From JAAZPT01 sp034180455 (GTDB taxonomy: Bacteria; Bacillota; Clostridia; Christensenellales; Aristaeellaceae), in contig JAXFOG010000027.1 of the NCBI GenBank assembly GCA_034180455.1, positions 1 to 16,237 of the forward strand: 16,237 bases of DNA, read 5' to 3'. How positions within the stretch are numbered: the stretch's first letter is position 1; each line of letters begins with the position of its first letter. The notes beneath the pieces were generated by a model. That model saw only the letters and a list, made by a program, of their open reading frames with translations. It was not told the DNA's origin and ran no database searches. This document shows, piece after piece, positions 7,136-14,759 of the stretch. The translations under genes and the position numbers were made by a program.

Positions 7136-8965
7136 TTATTTGTTTTTAGCCTTAGCTATTTGTCTAGCTCTTATTTCATGATTTAGCTCTCTTTTACGCA
7201 TTCTAATGCTCTTAGGAGTTATTTCAAGTAGCTCATCATCGTTTATGAATTCCATACATTCTTCAAGAGATAGAGGATATACGCTTATCAATCTCATACT
7301 TTCCTCTGCAGCACTTGAGTTTCTAGTGTTTGTTACATGCTTTTTCTTGCAAATATTTACTACTAGATCATCAGGTCTAGAGTTCTGCCCACATATCATA
7401 CCTGCATAAACTTCTTTACCACTCTCTACAAACAGAGTTCCTCTATCTTGAGCATAAAATAGTCCATAAGAACTAGCTACACCTGTTTCATAGCATATTA
7501 GCGCACCAAAGTTTCTGCTTGGTATGCTACCCTTAACAGGCTCATATCTTTCAAATACTCCACTTAATATTCCTTCTCCACGTGTGTCTGTCATAAATTC
7601 GCTTCTATATCCAAACAAACCTCTGCTAGGCACCATAAACTCCATACGAACTCTGTCAGTGCCATGCATATTCTCTAGAACTCCACGTCTTCTGCCAAGT
7701 TTTTCTATAACGCTTCCAGCATATTCTTGAGGCACATCTACATGTACTCTCTCAATAGGCTCCATAAGCACTCCGTCTTCTTCAATATACAGTACCTGGG
7801 GCTTGCTTACCTGGAATTCATAACCCTGTCTTCGCATATTTTCAATTAGTATTGATAGGTGTAGCTCTCCTCTAGCACACACCTCGAATTTATCTGGAGA
7901 ATCAGTATCACGAACCCTAAGAGATACATCTGTTTGTAACTCTTTATACAGTCTGTCGCGTAAATGCCTACTTGTAACATAGGTTCCTTCTCTACCTGCA
8001 AAAGGTGAGTCGTTTACGGAAAATACCATACTCATCGTAGGTTCGCTTATTTTTACAAACGGCAGAGGTTCAACGGATGTAGGTTCACATACAGTGTCGC
8101 CTATGGATAGATCTTCAATTCCACTTATGGCCACTATATCTCCCATACTAGCTTCTTCAACGGGAATCCTTTTCAATCCATCAAAAGTATATAAGCTGTT
8201 TAATCTAAGCGTTTGGGAAACTTTGTCTGTTTCATAATTGCACTTTACAAGGCCTTCTCCAAGCTTTATGGTCCCACGTTGTATTCTACCTATTCCTATT
8301 CTTCCTACATAATCATTGTAGTCTATTGAAGAAATCAACATTTGCATAGGACCATCTAGTATTCCTTCTGGTGCTGGTACATACTTTAGTATTGTATCAA
8401 ACAAAGGAACTAGACTATCTCCAAGATTGTCAGGATCCAAAGAGGCTGTGCCTTGCCTTGCAGATGCGTATACCACAGGCCTGTCTAATGTATCATCATC
8501 AGCTTCTAAATCTATCAATAGCTCCAATACTTCATCAACAACTTCGTCCAAACGAGCATCAGGCCTATCAACTTTATTAATTACAACTATTACTGGAAGC
8601 TTTAGACTCAATGCTTTTTCAAGTACAAAGCGCGTCTGTGGCATTGGACCCTCAAAGCTATCTATAAGCAATAGTACACCACCTACCATTTTAAGAACAC
8701 GCTCTACTTCTCCACCAAAATCTGCGTGTCCAGGTGTATCGATTATGTTTATCTTTGTATTTTTATAATGTATTGCAGTATTTTTTGAAAGTATTGTTAT
8801 TCCACGTTCTTTCTCAATAGCGTTTGAATCCATCACACGCTCTGCAACATTCTGATTTTCACGAAATATTCCACTTTGTTTGAGCATTGCATCTACAAGA
8901 GTTGTTTTGCCGTGATCAACGTGGGCTATTATCGCTATATTTCTTATATCGTCTCTTTTAATCAT
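7136..8965 (-). CDS. typA: Ribosome-associated translational GTPase TypA/BipA
   Basis: The 609-residue protein has the full family layout. The GTPase domain has G1 AHVDHGKTT (14-22), the switch I motif ERGIT (53-57), G3 DTPGH (76-80) and G4 NKVD (130-133). It is followed by the EF-G-like beta-barrel and alpha/beta domains, with RRGVLENMHG and RVRMEFMVPSRGLFGYRSEF. The TypA-specific C-terminal domain ends in NDDELLEITPKSIRMRKREL. TypA binds the ribosome in the EF-G site and helps 50S assembly and stress or low-temperature growth in other bacteria. The ATG lies one base after the prfC stop, with GAGGA 12 bases upstream inside prfC, so translation is probably coupled. Length and motifs are normal, and the identification is secure. 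Confidence 0.97.
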   Translation of the reverse strand: MIKRDDIRNIAIIAHVDHGKTTLVDAMLKQSGIFRENQNVAERVMDSNAIEKERGITILSKNTAIHYKNTKINIIDTPGHADFGGEVERVLKMVGGVLLLIDSFEGPMPQTRFVLEKALSLKLPVIVVINKVDRPDARLDEVVDEVLELLIDLEADDDTLDRPVVYASARQGTASLDPDNLGDSLVPLFDTILKYVPAPEGILDGPMQMLISSIDYNDYVGRIGIGRIQRGTIKLGEGLVKCNYETDKVSQTLRLNSLYTFDGLKRIPVEEASMGDIVAISGIEDLSIGDTVCEPTSVEPLPFVKISEPTMSMVFSVNDSPFAGREGTYVTSRHLRDRLYKELQTDVSLRVRDTDSPDKFEVCARGELHLSILIENMRRQGYEFQVSKPQVLYIEEDGVLMEPIERVHVDVPQEYAGSVIEKLGRRRGVLENMHGTDRVRMEFMVPSRGLFGYRSEFMTDTRGEGILSGVFERYEPVKGSIPSRNFGALICYETGVASSYGLFYAQDRGTLFVESGKEVYAGMICGQNSRPDDLVVNICKKKHVTNTRNSSAAEESMRLISVYPLSLEECMEFINDDELLEITPKSIRMRKRELNHEIRARQIAKAKNK

Positions 8966-8966
8966 A

Positions 8967-10574
8967 TTATTCTGTCTTCCTCTTTGCAGTATCCTTTAAC
9001 TCTAATCCTTCATTCTTTTCACATGCAAGACGAATGCTCCATTCATTTTCAAATAAAAGCACTGGTCTATTTAAACTGTCGTATGCTCTTGCACATGATG
9101 ATGGTAAATTAAGTTTTTCAAAACTTACAGGAGTTTTTGCTATCCATCTTACAAATTTATAAGATAGCCTTTCACTTAGTAAATCAACACCATATTCATA
9201 CTTTAATCTGTATTCCAATACATCAAACTGAAGCACTCCAACTACACCAACAAGGAATTCTTCCAAACCAGTTTCGTTGCGCATGAAAGTCTGTATTGCA
9301 CCTTCTTGAGCTAGCTGATATATTCCTTTTAAAAATTGCTTGCGCTTCATGCTGTTTTCGGGTCTTACTCTAGAAAAATGCTCTGGAGCAAACATTGGTA
9401 TAGATTCAAATTCAATCTTTTCTTTAGTTGAAATAGCATCTCCTAGTGAAAAGATACCATTGTCAAACAAACCAATTATATCTCCAGCATATGCATGTTC
9501 TACAGCCTCATGTTCATCAGCCATAAATTGTTGGGGTTGCTTGAGAGTTATCATCTTGTCGCTTCCGCTGTGATATACTGTCATTCCCTTATCAAATCTT
9601 CCACTTGTAATTCTTAAAAATGCAAGTCTATCTCTATGGGCTGGATTCATATTTGCTTGTATTTTAAATATAAAACCTGAGAACATATCGCTATCTGGTG
9701 GAATTTTTCCTATGCTACTATTACGAGCAAGGGGTGGGGGAGTAATATTTAAAAATGTATTTAGAAAAGGTTCTACACCAAAATTTGTTATAGCAGAGCC
9801 AAAAAACAACGGTGTTAAATTGCCAGTAAGAACTTTATCTAAGTCAAATTGGTCACCTGCTATATCAAGCAACTCTATTTCTTCATTAAGTCTATATAGA
9901 TACGATTTATCAATATAATTATCTATGTTTACATCATCTATGCTTAATCGAGTCTTTTTTACTTTTTTGCTACCATGTTCACCCTCAGAATATAGCTCTA
10001 TTTCTTTAGAATCTCTGTGATACACGCCTTGAAAATCGCCATGTATACCTATAGGCCAATTCATAGGGCAGCTGCGTATTCCAAGAACATTCTCAAGCTC
10101 CTCCATAAGCTCAAAAGGATCCTTGGATGCTCTATCCATTTTATTTACAAAAGTAAATATTGGTATGTTTCGCATTCTGCATACCTTAAAAAGCTTGATT
10201 GTTTGAGCTTCAACGCCTTTTGCAGCGTCAATAAGCATTACTACTGAATCAGCGGCATGTATAACTCTGTATGTGTCCTCACTGAAATCTTGGTGACCAG
10301 GAGTATCAAGAATATTTATTCTGTAACCACCATAGTCGAACTGCATCGCACTTGATGTTACTGATATTCCTCTTTGCTTTTCTATTTCCATCCAGTCGCT
10401 AGTGGCATGCCTTTCAGCCTTTCTAGCCTTTACACTTCCAGCTTGTCTTATGGCTCCACCGTATAGTAGTAGCTTTTCTGTAAGTGTAGTTTTACCAGCA
10501 TCAGGGTGGCTTATTATCGCAAAGGTACGTCTTTTTTGTACTTCGGCTTTTATATCTTTTGATATGTCGCTCAT
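8967..10574 (-). CDS. prfC: Peptide chain release factor 3 (RF3)
   Basis: RF3 is the GTPase that removes RF1 and RF2 from the ribosome after peptide release. Domain I carries G1 SHPDAGKTT (22-30), QRGIS (67-71), DTPGH (90-94) and NKMD (144-147). RF3-typical blocks follow: ARKAERHATSDWMEIEKQRG, CPMNWPIG, FFGSAITNFGVEPFL, and the C-terminal VGVLQFDVLEYRLKYEYGVD. At 535 residues it matches the usual length (529 in E. coli). An in-frame ATG at 10601 would add nine residues (LRNFFGGK) but has no ribosome binding site and falls at the predicted transcription start. The ATG at 10574 follows GGAGG by 4 bases, so I use it. It is the first gene of the prfC-typA-secreted protein operon. Confusion with EF-G is excluded by the RF3 signatures. 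Confidence 0.97.
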   Translation of the reverse strand: MSDISKDIKAEVQKRRTFAIISHPDAGKTTLTEKLLLYGGAIRQAGSVKARKAERHATSDWMEIEKQRGISVTSSAMQFDYGGYRINILDTPGHQDFSEDTYRVIHAADSVVMLIDAAKGVEAQTIKLFKVCRMRNIPIFTFVNKMDRASKDPFELMEELENVLGIRSCPMNWPIGIHGDFQGVYHRDSKEIELYSEGEHGSKKVKKTRLSIDDVNIDNYIDKSYLYRLNEEIELLDIAGDQFDLDKVLTGNLTPLFFGSAITNFGVEPFLNTFLNITPPPLARNSSIGKIPPDSDMFSGFIFKIQANMNPAHRDRLAFLRITSGRFDKGMTVYHSGSDKMITLKQPQQFMADEHEAVEHAYAGDIIGLFDNGIFSLGDAISTKEKIEFESIPMFAPEHFSRVRPENSMKRKQFLKGIYQLAQEGAIQTFMRNETGLEEFLVGVVGVLQFDVLEYRLKYEYGVDLLSERLSYKFVRWIAKTPVSFEKLNLPSSCARAYDSLNRPVLLFENEWSIRLACEKNEGLELKDTAKRKTE

Positions 10575-10604
10575 CTTGCCTCCAAAAAAATTTCTCAACA
10601 TTTA

Positions 10605-10634
10605 ATTATACAGCAGTAAACTGCATGTTGTCAA
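10605..10634 (-). promoter_or_regulatory. Promoter of prfC-typA operon
   Basis: On the minus strand: a perfect TTGACA (10634-10629), an 18-base spacer and a perfect TATAAT (10610-10605). Transcription should begin near 10598, 24 bases before the prfC ATG at 10574. The spacer contains a 12-base palindrome, GCAGTAAACTGC (10613-10624). Confidence 0.7.
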
Positions 10635-10652
10635 AATAAGCTGTTTGACAAC
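10627..10652. repeat. Perfect inverted repeat joining two divergent -35 boxes
   Basis: GTTGTCAAA (10627-10635) and TTTGACAAC (10644-10652) are perfect 9-base arms around an 8-base spacer. Each arm contains a TTGACA -35 box facing outward. The match extends three bases beyond the two hexamers, so it may also be a binding site for a regulator controlling both directions. Confidence 0.6.
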
Positions 10653-10673
10653 TTAATTGAAAAATAATAATAT
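10645..10673 (+). promoter_or_regulatory. Promoter of the dCMP deaminase gene
   Basis: TTGACA at 10645-10650, a 17-base spacer, and TAATAT at 10668-10673 (4 of 6 to the -10 consensus). The start codon follows 27 bases after the -10 box. Confidence 0.55.
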
Positions 10674-10699
10674 AAGTAAAAGCATTATGAGGTTATAGT

Positions 10700-11215
10700 A
10701 TGAGTAAATGGGACGATAGATTTATGGAACTTGCTTATCAAGTTTCCAAATGGTCAAGCTGCTATAGAAAAGGTAGACAGATAGGTGCTATAATAGTAAA
10801 AGACAAAAGAATTATGACTACAGGTTACAATGGTGCACCAGCTGGATTAAAATCATGTGTAGAAAAGCAAGAATGTTTGCGTGATAAGCTTAAAATTCCA
10901 AGTGGAACTAGAGCGGAAATTTGTTTTGCTGTACACGCCGAGCAGAACGCTATTTTACAGGCTGCAAAGCTAGGTATAAATATTGACGGATCTACATTAT
11001 ATTGTACGCATCAACCATGTTCACTATGTGCTAGAATGATAATAAATGTAGGAATAAAAAGAATTATCTTTGCGCAAGGATATCCAGATGATTTTTCTCT
11101 TCAACTATTGTCAGAAGCAAATGTTTCATTAGAAAAATATGATGAAGAAAAAAATAATGAACTAATGGCCAGATACTCTCAAGATGATAATGCACAAATT
11201 AAACTAATTAAGTGA
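10700..11215 (+). CDS. dCMP deaminase (ComEB-type)
   Basis: This zinc-dependent enzyme converts dCMP to dUMP and so feeds thymidylate synthesis. The cytidine/deoxycytidylate deaminase motifs are complete: HAEQNAI, with zinc ligand H79 and catalytic E81, and PCSLCARMI, with zinc ligands C107 and C110. The N-terminal segments VSKWSSC and GAIIVKDKRIMTTGYNGAP, and the C-rich insert around C53-C59 (CVEKQEC), fit dCMP deaminases rather than tRNA or cytosine deaminases. The length of 171 residues is normal. GAGGT precedes the ATG by 7 bases. The gene stands alone between its own promoter and a hairpin at 11232-11257. Its product pool overlaps the substrates of the YfbR-type nucleotidase at 2111-2707. 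Confidence 0.93.
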   Translation: MSKWDDRFMELAYQVSKWSSCYRKGRQIGAIIVKDKRIMTTGYNGAPAGLKSCVEKQECLRDKLKIPSGTRAEICFAVHAEQNAILQAAKLGINIDGSTLYCTHQPCSLCARMIINVGIKRIIFAQGYPDDFSLQLLSEANVSLEKYDEEKNNELMARYSQDDNAQIKLIK

Positions 11216-11231
11216 TTTTTAACTATTTAAA

Positions 11232-11257
11232 AATCTTGCAAGATAAATTGCAAGATT
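11232..11257 (+). terminator. Hairpin after dCMP deaminase, probable terminator
   Basis: AATCTTGCA (11232-11240) pairs perfectly with TGCAAGATT (11249-11257) around an 8-base loop and is followed by ATTTATT. The T-run is weak. A second hairpin, GATTTTTA (11214-11221) with TAAAAATC (11228-11235), overlaps its left arm, so the two exclude each other. Confidence 0.5.
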
Positions 11258-11271
11258 ATTTATTAAAGCCA

Positions 11272-11300
11272 TTGAAAAGTTATGTTAAATTAACTATAGT
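11272..11300 (+). promoter_or_regulatory. Promoter of the feo operon
   Basis: TTGAAA (11272-11277; 5 of 6), a 17-base spacer, and TATAGT (11295-11300; 5 of 6). The predicted start is near 11307, giving a leader of about 58 bases before feoA, whose site is AGGAGGAGACG. Confidence 0.6.
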
Positions 11301-11324
11301 ACTCGATAGTTATAGAGCACTATC
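11291..11324. promoter_or_regulatory. Overlapping inverted repeats over the feo promoter, candidate operator
   Basis: TAACTAT (11291-11297) and ATAGTTA (11306-11312) are perfect 7-base arms with an 8-base spacer, covering the -10 box and start point. GATAGT (11305-11310) and ACTATC (11319-11324) form a second pair, also with an 8-base spacer and sharing the middle half-site. The placement fits a repressor such as an iron-responsive regulator, but the sequence is neither the classical Fur box nor the DtxR consensus that I know. Confidence 0.45.
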
Positions 11325-11364
11325 ATATTGCTGCTCTTTCACATTGCTTTTTTAGGAGGAGACG

Positions 11365-11577
11365 ATGATACCTTTAAACTTAGCTGATAAGGGAGTTCCG
11401 CTTATAATTAAGCGAATAGGTGGAAGCTCTGATGTAAAAAAACACCTAGCTACGCTTGGCTTTGAAATAGGTGGAGAAGTGAGCATAATGAATGCTCTAG
11501 GTGGAAACGTTATTGTTAAGGTTAAAGAGTCTCGAATAGCTGTCAGCGATGAACTGGCACAAAGAATAATGGTATAA
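11365..11577 (+). CDS. feoA: FeoA-family protein (first copy)
   Basis: The 70 residues form the small SH3-like FeoA domain: the ligand-loop-like PLIIKRIGG, then HLATLGFEIGGEVSIMNALGGNVIVKV and the closing strand ESRIAVSDELAQRIMV. FeoA is a cytoplasmic accessory protein needed for FeoB-dependent Fe2+ uptake. A strong AGGAGGAGACG site precedes the ATG. It is the first gene of the feo operon. The second FeoA gene begins 10 bases after the stop, and the two differ clearly in sequence (for example LGFEIGG here versus MGITKGA there), so they are not a recent duplication. Confidence 0.9.
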   Translation: MIPLNLADKGVPLIIKRIGGSSDVKKHLATLGFEIGGEVSIMNALGGNVIVKVKESRIAVSDELAQRIMV

Positions 11578-11587
11578 GGAGTAGCAA

Positions 11588-11815
11588 ATGAACACACTTA
11601 AAAACATTGAAGTAGGGCAGAGCGCGAAAGTGCTGAAGATTCATGGCGAAGGTGCCATAAAACGCAGAATTATGGACATGGGCATTACAAAAGGCGCAGA
11701 ATTATATGTGCAAAAAGTAGCGCCACTAGGTGATCCGGTCCAAATAACTGTAAGAGGTTATGAGCTTTCAATTCGCAAGGATGATGCAGAGCTTATAGAA
11801 GTTGAGCGCATATAG
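11588..11815 (+). CDS. feoA: FeoA-family protein (second copy)
   Basis: The 75 residues carry the standard FeoA core: VGQSAKVLKIHGEGAIKRRI, MDMGITKGAELYVQKVAPLGDPVQI and VRGYELSIRKDDAELIEVE. It keeps the family's consensus better than the first copy, especially the M-G-I-T-K-G-A turn and the P-x-G-D-P loop. AAGGAG lies 6 bases before the ATG. Two FeoA proteins ahead of FeoB is a common arrangement in Clostridia. A small hairpin sits across its stop codon. Confidence 0.93.
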   Translation: MNTLKNIEVGQSAKVLKIHGEGAIKRRIMDMGITKGAELYVQKVAPLGDPVQITVRGYELSIRKDDAELIEVERI

Positions 11816-11827
11816 CGCTTATATTTT
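11803..11827 (+). terminator. Weak hairpin across the second feoA stop, possible attenuator
   Basis: AGCGC (11805-11809) pairs with GCGCT (11815-11819) around ATATA, extended by a G-T and a T-A pair, and is followed by TATTTT. This is too weak for a firm terminator but could set feoA-to-feoB expression ratios. Confidence 0.25.
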
Positions 11828-11888
11828 CAAACCACTGTTTAATCATTCCTAATTATTTTTATATCAATTTAAGAGAGGAAATAAAAAC

Positions 11889-14279
11889 ATGAAGATTCGC
11901 ATAGCACTTGCTGGGAATCCAAATAGCGGAAAAACTACACTATTTAATGCACTTACTGGATCAAACCAATTTGTTGGTAACTGGCCTGGTGTTACAGTTG
12001 AGAAAAAAGAAGGTAAATTAAAGAAACATGAAGGTGTTCATATAGTTGACCTTCCTGGTATTTACTCACTGTCACCTTACACACTTGAAGAAGTTGTTGC
12101 AAGGGATTATCTTATAACTGAGAGGCCAGATGCTATACTTAATATTGTAGATGGCACAAACCTTGAAAGAAACTTATATCTTAGTACTCAGTTGCTTGAA
12201 ACAGGAATACCTGTAATTATCGCTATAAACATGATGGACGTGGTTGAAAAAAATGGCGATAAGATAGATACCAAAGAACTGTCAGAACGCCTAGGATGCA
12301 AGATTATGAAAATTTCTGCTTTGAAAAACCAAGGTATTGTCGAGGCTGTTGAAGAGGCAATAGAAGTTGCAAAAGAGAGAAAGCCACATCCTATTCATGC
12401 ATTTTCTGGCCCTGTAGAGCATGCTCTTGCACATATAGAGGAAGTTGCACTACACGATATGCCAGAAAAGCAGCAGCGCTGGTTTTCTATAAAATTGTTT
12501 GAAAGAGATAGCAAGGCAATAAGCAGGCTCAATCTTTCAGATGAAAAGATGGCGCATATTGAGCAGGATATCAAAAATGCTGAGGAAGAAATGGATGATG
12601 ATGCTGAGAGCATTATCACACATGAGCGCTATATTTATATTGCAGAGCTTATGAAAACTTGCTATAAGAAAAAGAATAGGGGAGCACTCAGTTATTCCGA
12701 TAAAATAGATAAAGTTGTTACTAACCGTATACTTGGACTACCAATTTTTGCAGCAATAATGTTTATTGTATATTGGGTATCAATGGTAGGACTTGGAACA
12801 CCTGCTACAGATTGGGCAAATGACGGACTTTTTGGTGATGGTTGGCATTTCCTAGGAAAAGGTGCAGCAGAGTATGAAGAGGCTTCCGAAAATTATACAA
12901 AGGCAAACGCTATTGTTGAAGCATATAAAGCTTATGAAGAAGAACATGGCGAAAGTCCAAAGGATGAATTCATATACCAAATTGAGGACGAAGATACCCT
13001 TGAAATAAGCGATGAAACTGCTAGTATAGCTGACTATAATAATGCAGTACAGACGCTTGAAGAAATGAAAGAAGAACCTGATCCTGCAAATTATGGAATA
13101 TGGGTTCCAGGTATACCTGTTCTGATTGAAAATGCTCTTGATAATGCACAAGTTGCCGATTGGTTAAAGGGTTTAATCTTAGATGGTATTGTAGCAGGTG
13201 TAGGTGCAGTGCTAGGATTCGTACCGCAGATGTTAGTGCTATTCCTTATGCTTGCCTTCTTGGAGGCATGTGGTTACATGGCCAGAATTGCTTTCGTACT
13301 TGACAGAATATTTAGAAAATTTGGTCTTTCAGGTAAATCATTTATTCCTATGCTAATAGGTACTGGTTGCAGCGTTCCTGGAATAATGGCAAGTAGAACA
13401 ATAGAAAACGAGCGCGATAGACGTATGACTATAATGACCACAAGCTTCATTCCATGTGGAGCTAAGGTACCTTTCATAGCCATGGTAGCAGGTGCTATAT
13501 TCTCTAAGTCAGCATGGATAGCTACATCTGCATACTTTGTAGGAATGGCAGCTGTAATTATCTCTGGTATTATGCTTAAGAAAACAAAGATGTTTGCAGG
13601 AGATCCTGCTCCATTCGTAATGGAGCTTCCAGCATATCACTGGCCAACACTTATGAATGTACTTAGATCAATGTGGGAGAGAGGTTGGTCATTCATTAGG
13701 AAAGCTGGAACAATAATTCTTCTTTCAACAATATTTGTTTGGTTTACAAGCTACTTTGGATTTACTGCTGATGGTTTCCATATGCTTGAAGAAAGCGAAC
13801 TTAATCAATCTATTCTTGCAAGAATAGGTAATGCAATAGCATGGATATTCATACCACTTGGCTGGGGTAACTGGCAGGCTGCTGTTGCTTCAATTACAGG
13901 ACTTGTTGCAAAGGAAAACATAGTTGGTACTATGGGTATCCTATATGGTGGTGGAGATTTAAGCGTATGGCAAACACTAGCTCAAACATTTACTAGAGCA
14001 AGTGGATATTCATTCTTGGTATTTAACCTACTTTGTGCACCATGCTTTGCTGCAGTTGGAGCAATAAAAAGAGAGATGAACAATAGTAAGTGGACAACAT
14101 TTGCAATTGCTTATCAGACAATATTTGCTTATGCTATAGCCCTTGTAATATATCAGACAGCTTTGCTACTTGCTGGAACACCAAACTTAATAGGAATGAT
14201 TTTCGCAGTATTGATAATTCTAACCATTATATATATGTTGTTCTTTAAAAAATATAAAGAGAGTACTACATTGGCATAA
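11889..14279 (+). CDS. feoB: Ferrous iron transporter FeoB
   Basis: FeoB is the GTPase-coupled Fe2+ permease of the cytoplasmic membrane. The N-terminal G domain is complete: G1 GNPNSGKT (9-16), G2 around T36 (NWPGVTVE), G3 DLPG (54-57), G4 NMMD (114-117) and G5 SAL (143-145). An acidic helical GDI-like region follows (about 170-265). The membrane domain holds the two Gate motifs: GTGCSVPGIM with C494, and SFIPCGAKVPF with C523. Between the first membrane helix (about 283-302) and the next (about 428-450) lies an acidic insert at about 326-402 (EYEEASENYTKANAIV, then a D/E-rich stretch). It should face outward and is missing from E. coli FeoB. The total of 796 residues reflects this insert. 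GAGAGGAAA precedes the ATG. It is cotranscribed with two feoA genes and the Cys-rich partner. Confidence 0.97.
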   Translation: MKIRIALAGNPNSGKTTLFNALTGSNQFVGNWPGVTVEKKEGKLKKHEGVHIVDLPGIYSLSPYTLEEVVARDYLITERPDAILNIVDGTNLERNLYLSTQLLETGIPVIIAINMMDVVEKNGDKIDTKELSERLGCKIMKISALKNQGIVEAVEEAIEVAKERKPHPIHAFSGPVEHALAHIEEVALHDMPEKQQRWFSIKLFERDSKAISRLNLSDEKMAHIEQDIKNAEEEMDDDAESIITHERYIYIAELMKTCYKKKNRGALSYSDKIDKVVTNRILGLPIFAAIMFIVYWVSMVGLGTPATDWANDGLFGDGWHFLGKGAAEYEEASENYTKANAIVEAYKAYEEEHGESPKDEFIYQIEDEDTLEISDETASIADYNNAVQTLEEMKEEPDPANYGIWVPGIPVLIENALDNAQVADWLKGLILDGIVAGVGAVLGFVPQMLVLFLMLAFLEACGYMARIAFVLDRIFRKFGLSGKSFIPMLIGTGCSVPGIMASRTIENERDRRMTIMTTSFIPCGAKVPFIAMVAGAIFSKSAWIATSAYFVGMAAVIISGIMLKKTKMFAGDPAPFVMELPAYHWPTLMNVLRSMWERGWSFIRKAGTIILLSTIFVWFTSYFGFTADGFHMLEESELNQSILARIGNAIAWIFIPLGWGNWQAAVASITGLVAKENIVGTMGILYGGGDLSVWQTLAQTFTRASGYSFLVFNLLCAPCFAAVGAIKREMNNSKWTTFAIAYQTIFAYAIALVIYQTALLLAGTPNLIGMIFAVLIILTIIYMLFFKKYKESTTLA

Positions 14280-14297
14280 AAAGGTAGGGAGAAAAAT

Positions 14298-14486
14298 ATG
14301 ATTGATTTTATAGCAAAAAATATTTCTTCAATAATAGTTCTAATAATTCTAGCATTGATCATATTTTTGAGTGTAAGAAGTCTAATAAAAAGGAAAAATG
14401 GTGGAGGCTGTGGCTGTGGCTGCAGTAGCTGCTCAATGAATGGTGAATGCCATAAGAAAATAGAATTTAATGGAATGAAAAAATAA
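14298..14486 (+). CDS. FeoB-associated Cys-rich membrane protein
   Basis: This small protein of 62 residues has one membrane helix (about 9-28, SSIIVLIILALIIFLSV), a basic stretch, RSLIKRKN, and a Cys cluster of the pattern GGGCGCGCSSCSMNGEC. This is the known FeoB-associated Cys-rich family found right after feoB in many Firmicutes. The basic residues after the helix suggest a cytoplasmic C-terminus, where the cysteines may bind iron handed over by FeoB; that function is inferred. AGGGAG is 7 bases from the ATG, and the gene begins 18 bases after feoB. A strong terminator follows at once. Confidence 0.92.
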   Translation: MIDFIAKNISSIIVLIILALIIFLSVRSLIKRKNGGGCGCGCSSCSMNGECHKKIEFNGMKK

Positions 14487-14500
14487 AATTCACTATCAAC

Positions 14501-14533
14501 AAAAATACGGAGTATATATTCTCCGTATTTTTT
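14501..14533 (+). terminator. Rho-independent terminator of the feo operon
   Basis: AAAAATACGGAG (14501-14512) pairs perfectly over 12 bases with CTCCGTATTTTT (14521-14532) around an 8-base loop, ending in a run of six T. The A-run on the left arm makes it potentially active in both directions. Confidence 0.92.
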
Positions 14534-14623
14534 ATATTATTTTAAAATATATAATAGAAATATGTCTTTAAAAGGTATTTGTTTTAATTATTATTGTGAA
14601 AATTGTTTTTGCTTATTGCTAAT

Positions 14624-14652
14624 TTGATTGTATCTATAATAAAAGATATAAT
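14624..14652 (+). promoter_or_regulatory. Promoter candidate of the aldo/keto reductase gene
   Basis: TTGATT (14624-14629; 4 of 6), a 17-base spacer and a perfect TATAAT (14647-14652). This would give a leader of about 145 bases. A weaker alternative uses TATAAT at 14703-14708. The 269 bases between the feo terminator and the next gene hold no open reading frame that I can support. Confidence 0.5.
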
Positions 14653-14714
14653 ATATTTGTTTAAACTTATTGCATATCTTTAATAATGGCACGTAAAAAT
14701 TTTATAATCCAGGC

Positions 14715-14759
14715 ATCCTAAGAGTCAATTACTATGTTAATTTGTCTAGGATTATTTTT
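14715..14759 (+). promoter_or_regulatory. Terminator-like hairpin in the leader of the aldo/keto reductase gene
   Basis: ATCCTA (14715-14720) pairs with TAGGAT (14747-14752), and inside it AATTA (14727-14731) pairs with TAATT (14738-14742), separated by an internal loop. The stem is followed by a T-run at 14755-14759. ATAATCC (14704-14710) could compete by pairing with GGATTAT (14749-14755). The layout resembles an attenuator but matches no riboswitch class that I recognise. Confidence 0.3.

Noticed and set aside
7206..8768. Open frames on the plus strand opposite typA, and similar frames opposite prfC, feoB and the motor genes
   Set aside because: They are antisense to well-identified conserved genes, lack ribosome binding sites and have compositions typical of shadow frames.
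10574..10601. RF3 starting at the upstream ATG (10601)
   Set aside because: No ribosome binding site precedes it, the predicted transcription start falls at or after it, and GGAGG directly precedes the ATG at 10574.
11291..11324. A classical Fur box at feoA
   Set aside because: The repeats do not contain the GATAAT/ATTATC hexamers of the Fur consensus, so only a generic operator is claimed.
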